This document shows, one piece after another, positions 4,867 through 7,003 of a stretch of DNA of 7,003 bases (position 1 is the stretch's first letter; each line of letters begins with the position of its first letter). A program made the translations under genes and the position numbers. The stretch comes from Paenibacillus sp. (lineage in GTDB: Bacteria; Bacillota; Bacilli; Paenibacillales; Paenibacillaceae): NCBI GenBank assembly GCA_029256665.1, contig JAQSXN010000207.1, forward strand, positions 1 through 7,003, written 5' to 3'. The notes under the pieces were generated by a model. It was not told the origin of the DNA. It searched no databases and saw only the letters and a program-made list of their open reading frames with translations.

Positions 4867-6561
4867 ATGAAATTTAGCGAATATACATACGAGAGACCGG
4901 ACGTAAAGGCGTTCGAGGCGAAATTCAAGGAGCTGCTGAGCGGGTTTGCGGCGGCGGACAGCTATGAGAAACAGGACGCGGCGATGACGGGCATGAATAA
5001 GCTCCGCAGCGAATTCGATACGATGCAGACGATCGCGAGCATCCGCCACTCCATTGATACGAACGACGAGTTCTATAAGGCCGAGCAAGATTTTTTCGAC
5101 GAAAACGGTCCGGTCGTGCAAGAGTTCGTGACGGACTATTATCGCGCGCTCACCGGCTCCAAGTTCCGTACGGAGCTCGAAGCCAAGTGGGGACGGCAGC
5201 TGTTCCGCCTTGCCGAGCTGTCGCTTAAGACGTTTATTCCAGAGGTGATCGAGGATCTCCAACAGGAAAACAAGCTGACGACGGAGTACTCGAAGCTGAT
5301 CGCTTCCGCCAAAATCCCGTTCGAAGGCGAAGAACGCACGCTCGCCCAACTCGGACCGTTCCAGCAATCCACCGACCGCGACATGCGCAGACGCGCCGCC
5401 GAAGCATCCTCCGGCTTCATGGCGGAGAACGAAACGACGCTCGACCGCATCTACGACGACTTGGTGAAGGTGCGCACGCGCATCGCGAAGAAGCTCGGCT
5501 TCGCCAATTTCGTCGAGCTCGGCTACGCCCGCATGAGCCGTACCGACTACGACGCCGGCATGGTGGCGAACTTCCGCAATCAGGTGCTGGAGCATATCGT
5601 TCCCGTGGCCACGAAGCTTAAGGCGCGCCAGCAAGAACGGATTGGGGTCGACCAGCTGCTCTATTACGACGAAAACCTCGCCTTCTTGTCCGGCAACGCG
5701 ACGCCGAAGGGAGACCCGGACTGGATCGTGGCCGGCGGCGCCAGCATGTACAAGGAGCTGTCGCCGGAAACCGACGCGTTCTTCCGCTTCATGCAGGATA
5801 ACGAGCTGATGGATCTCGTCGCGAAGAAAGGCAAGCAAGGCGGCGGCTACTGCACGTACATTAGCGAGCATAGGGCGCCGTACATCTTCTCCAACTTCAA
5901 TGGCACCTCCGGCGATATCGACGTGCTGACGCACGAGGTGGGGCATGCGTTCCAGGTATTCGAGAGCCGCGGATATCAAGTGCCCGAATACGCGTTCCCA
6001 ACCTATGAAGCTTGCGAGATCCATTCCATGAGCATGGAATTTCTGACTTGGCCGTGGATGGAGAACTTCTTCAAGGAGGACGCGGACAAATACCGTTTCC
6101 AACACCTGGCCAGCTCGCTGATTTTCATCCCGTACGGCGTCACCGTAGACGAATTCCAGCACTACGTATATGCCAATCCGGACGCTACGCCGGCGGAGCG
6201 CAAGCAAGCATGGCGCGAGATCGAGTCCAAGTACTTGCCGCATCGCGACTACGCGGACAACGATTACTTGGCGGCGGGCGGCTTCTGGCATAAGCAAGCC
6301 CATATTTTCAATTCGCCTTTCTATTACATCGACTACACGCTGGCCCAAATCTGCGCGTTCCAATTCTGGAAGAAGTCGCGCGAGGACCGCGAGGCCGCAT
6401 GGAACGACTACCTCGGCCTATGCCGTCTCGGCGGCAGCCTCTCCTTCACGGAGCTGGCAAGCGCGGCCGGTCTTATCTCGCCGTTCGAGAACGGCTGCGT
6501 CTCCTCCGTCATCGGCACCATCGAGGCATGGCTGGACGGCGTGGACGACAAGGCGCTGTAG
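4867..6561 (+). CDS. M3-family zinc oligoendopeptidase
   Basis: A cytoplasmic metallopeptidase of 564 aa that would cut short peptides, probably in peptide recycling. The zinc site is complete: HEVGH with His356, catalytic Glu357 and His360, and the third ligand Glu384 in EACEIHSMSMEF (381-392). The C-terminal segment HKQAHIFNSPFYYIDYTLAQ (475-494) supplies the His and Tyr residues that M3 enzymes use to steady the transition state (likely His479 and Tyr486/490; assigned by analogy). Residues 1 to about 180 form the alpha-helical lobe that narrows the channel and excludes folded proteins. The length and motif set fit the Firmicutes M3 group of about 565 aa that is distinct from classical PepF (about 600 aa), so no gene symbol is given. 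The start is supported by AAGGCGGTG (4850-4858), one mismatch from consensus, 8 nt before ATG. There is no signal peptide. Terminators on both sides make it a single-gene unit. Confidence 0.95.
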   Translation: MKFSEYTYERPDVKAFEAKFKELLSGFAAADSYEKQDAAMTGMNKLRSEFDTMQTIASIRHSIDTNDEFYKAEQDFFDENGPVVQEFVTDYYRALTGSKFRTELEAKWGRQLFRLAELSLKTFIPEVIEDLQQENKLTTEYSKLIASAKIPFEGEERTLAQLGPFQQSTDRDMRRRAAEASSGFMAENETTLDRIYDDLVKVRTRIAKKLGFANFVELGYARMSRTDYDAGMVANFRNQVLEHIVPVATKLKARQQERIGVDQLLYYDENLAFLSGNATPKGDPDWIVAGGASMYKELSPETDAFFRFMQDNELMDLVAKKGKQGGGYCTYISEHRAPYIFSNFNGTSGDIDVLTHEVGHAFQVFESRGYQVPEYAFPTYEACEIHSMSMEFLTWPWMENFFKEDADKYRFQHLASSLIFIPYGVTVDEFQHYVYANPDATPAERKQAWREIESKYLPHRDYADNDYLAAGGFWHKQAHIFNSPFYYIDYTLAQICAFQFWKKSREDREAAWNDYLGLCRLGGSLSFTELASAAGLISPFENGCVSSVIGTIEAWLDGVDDKAL

Positions 6562-6593
6562 GGTGAAGCGCGAACTTTATACGCAAGCAGCAG

Positions 6594-6633
6594 CGGCAGT
6601 CTTGGACCACTTCGGTCTAGACTGCCGTTTTTT
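6594..6633 (+). terminator. Intrinsic terminator of the M3 peptidase gene
   Basis: CGGCAGTCT (6594-6602) pairs with AGACTGCCG (6619-6627), and the stem continues inward through GGACC/GGTCT with one bulged T to an ACTTC loop. Six T residues (6628-6633) follow. It starts 32 nt after the stop codon. It is a strong rho-independent terminator. Confidence 0.88.
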
Positions 6634-6675
6634 ATGCCTTGGCATCTGGAGGAACGGCACCGAAATAACGATGAA

Positions 6676-6705
6676 TTGAAGGTTTATCGCGGGATATGGC
6701 ATAAT
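6676..6705 (+). promoter_or_regulatory. Probable promoter of the YdeI-like gene
   Basis: TTGAAG (6676-6681), an 18-nt spacer, then CATAAT (6700-6705) preceded by TGG, giving an extended -10. It lies just after the upstream terminator. Transcription would start near 6712, with a leader of about 53 nt. No operator-like repeat is seen. Confidence 0.55.
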
Positions 6706-6764
6706 AATGAAAGAAATTCCAAATCATCTTGCTTGATATTAGTCGACAAGGAGTGTTCCTTTTC

Positions 6765-7003
6765 ATGACAAACGATAGAAAAAGTCGCAAAGTAGATGGA
6801 TTTATGAAAAAGGCCAAGCAGTGGAAGGAAGAATTCGAGGCGTTAAGAGAAATCGTTCTGGGCTGCGAGCTGACCGAGGACATCAAGTGGATGCATCCCT
6901 GCTATATGTATGAGGACAAGAACGTCGTGCTTATCCACGGGTTCAAAGAATATTGCGCGCTGCTGTTCCACAAAGGCGCCTTGCTGAAGGATCCCCACGG
7001 CAT
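6765..7003 (+). CDS. ydeI: YdeI-like DUF1801 protein (partial, C-terminus beyond right edge)
   Basis: The first 79 residues and two bases of the next codon are present. The sequence MTNDRKSRKVDGFMKKAKQW, then WMHPCYMYEDKNVVLIHGFK and YCALLFHKGALLKDPHG, strongly recalls Bacillus subtilis YdeI and the COG4430/DUF1801 family (related to the YjbR/CyaY fold). Family members are small cytoplasmic proteins of roughly 190-200 aa, so more than half of this one is missing. The biochemical role is not established; some DUF1801 relatives have been called iron chaperones, which I would not transfer here. The start is set by AAGGAG (6748-6753), 11 nt before ATG, a slightly long gap with no better ATG. The gene has its own promoter and is separated from the peptidase by a terminator. 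The symbol rests on remembered similarity, not on a search. Confidence 0.85.
   Translation, partial: MTNDRKSRKVDGFMKKAKQWKEEFEALREIVLGCELTEDIKWMHPCYMYEDKNVVLIHGFKEYCALLFHKGALLKDPHG

Noticed and set aside
4843..6363. 506-codon open frame on the minus strand
   Set aside because: It is antisense to the M3 peptidase, which has a complete zinc site. The shadow translation is low in complexity and has no domain.

Overview
The window looks like chromosomal DNA of a GC-rich member of the Paenibacillaceae (Paenibacillus or Cohnella type). The signs are strong AGGAGG-type ribosome binding sites, sigma-A-like promoters, compact intrinsic terminators, and the gene families present (BtrH_N/DUF4872, FAD_oxidored, M3 oligoendopeptidase, YdeI/DUF1801). 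The genus is an inference from gene content and style, not a match to a reference. There are no tRNA or rRNA genes, CRISPR arrays, transposases or phage genes.

Layout, left to right. (1) A partial XRE-family regulator on the minus strand runs off the left edge. (2) A 121-bp divergent control region holds two copies of the inverted repeat GTTTG-N6-CAAAC, centred exactly 50 bp apart. (3) A 406-aa BtrH_N/DUF4872 protein on the plus strand seems to have lost the family's N-terminal Cys. (4) A 456-bp gene-free stretch between two convergent genes is mostly an imperfect palindrome of about 310 bp, built from degenerate TAACGG-headed units. (5) A LacI-family regulator on the minus strand starts at TTG. 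(6) A divergent control region carries TTTAAACTA direct repeats and ACTACT/AGTAGT inverted repeats. (7) A 455-aa FAD-dependent oxidoreductase (plus) ends in a strong terminator. (8) A 564-aa M3 zinc oligoendopeptidase (plus) has its own -10 box and terminator. (9) The start of a YdeI/DUF1801 gene (plus) is cut by the right edge.

How the genes relate. There are two regulator/target pairs, each divergent from a shared control region: XRE with the BtrH-like protein, and LacI with the FAD oxidoreductase. In both, repeated palindromic half-sites sit where a regulator could control both genes. The peptidase and the YdeI gene look like separate single-gene transcription units. No multi-gene pathway is evident. 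The least ordinary items are the BtrH-like protein without its nucleophile under paired operators, and the palindromic repeat element between the convergent genes.
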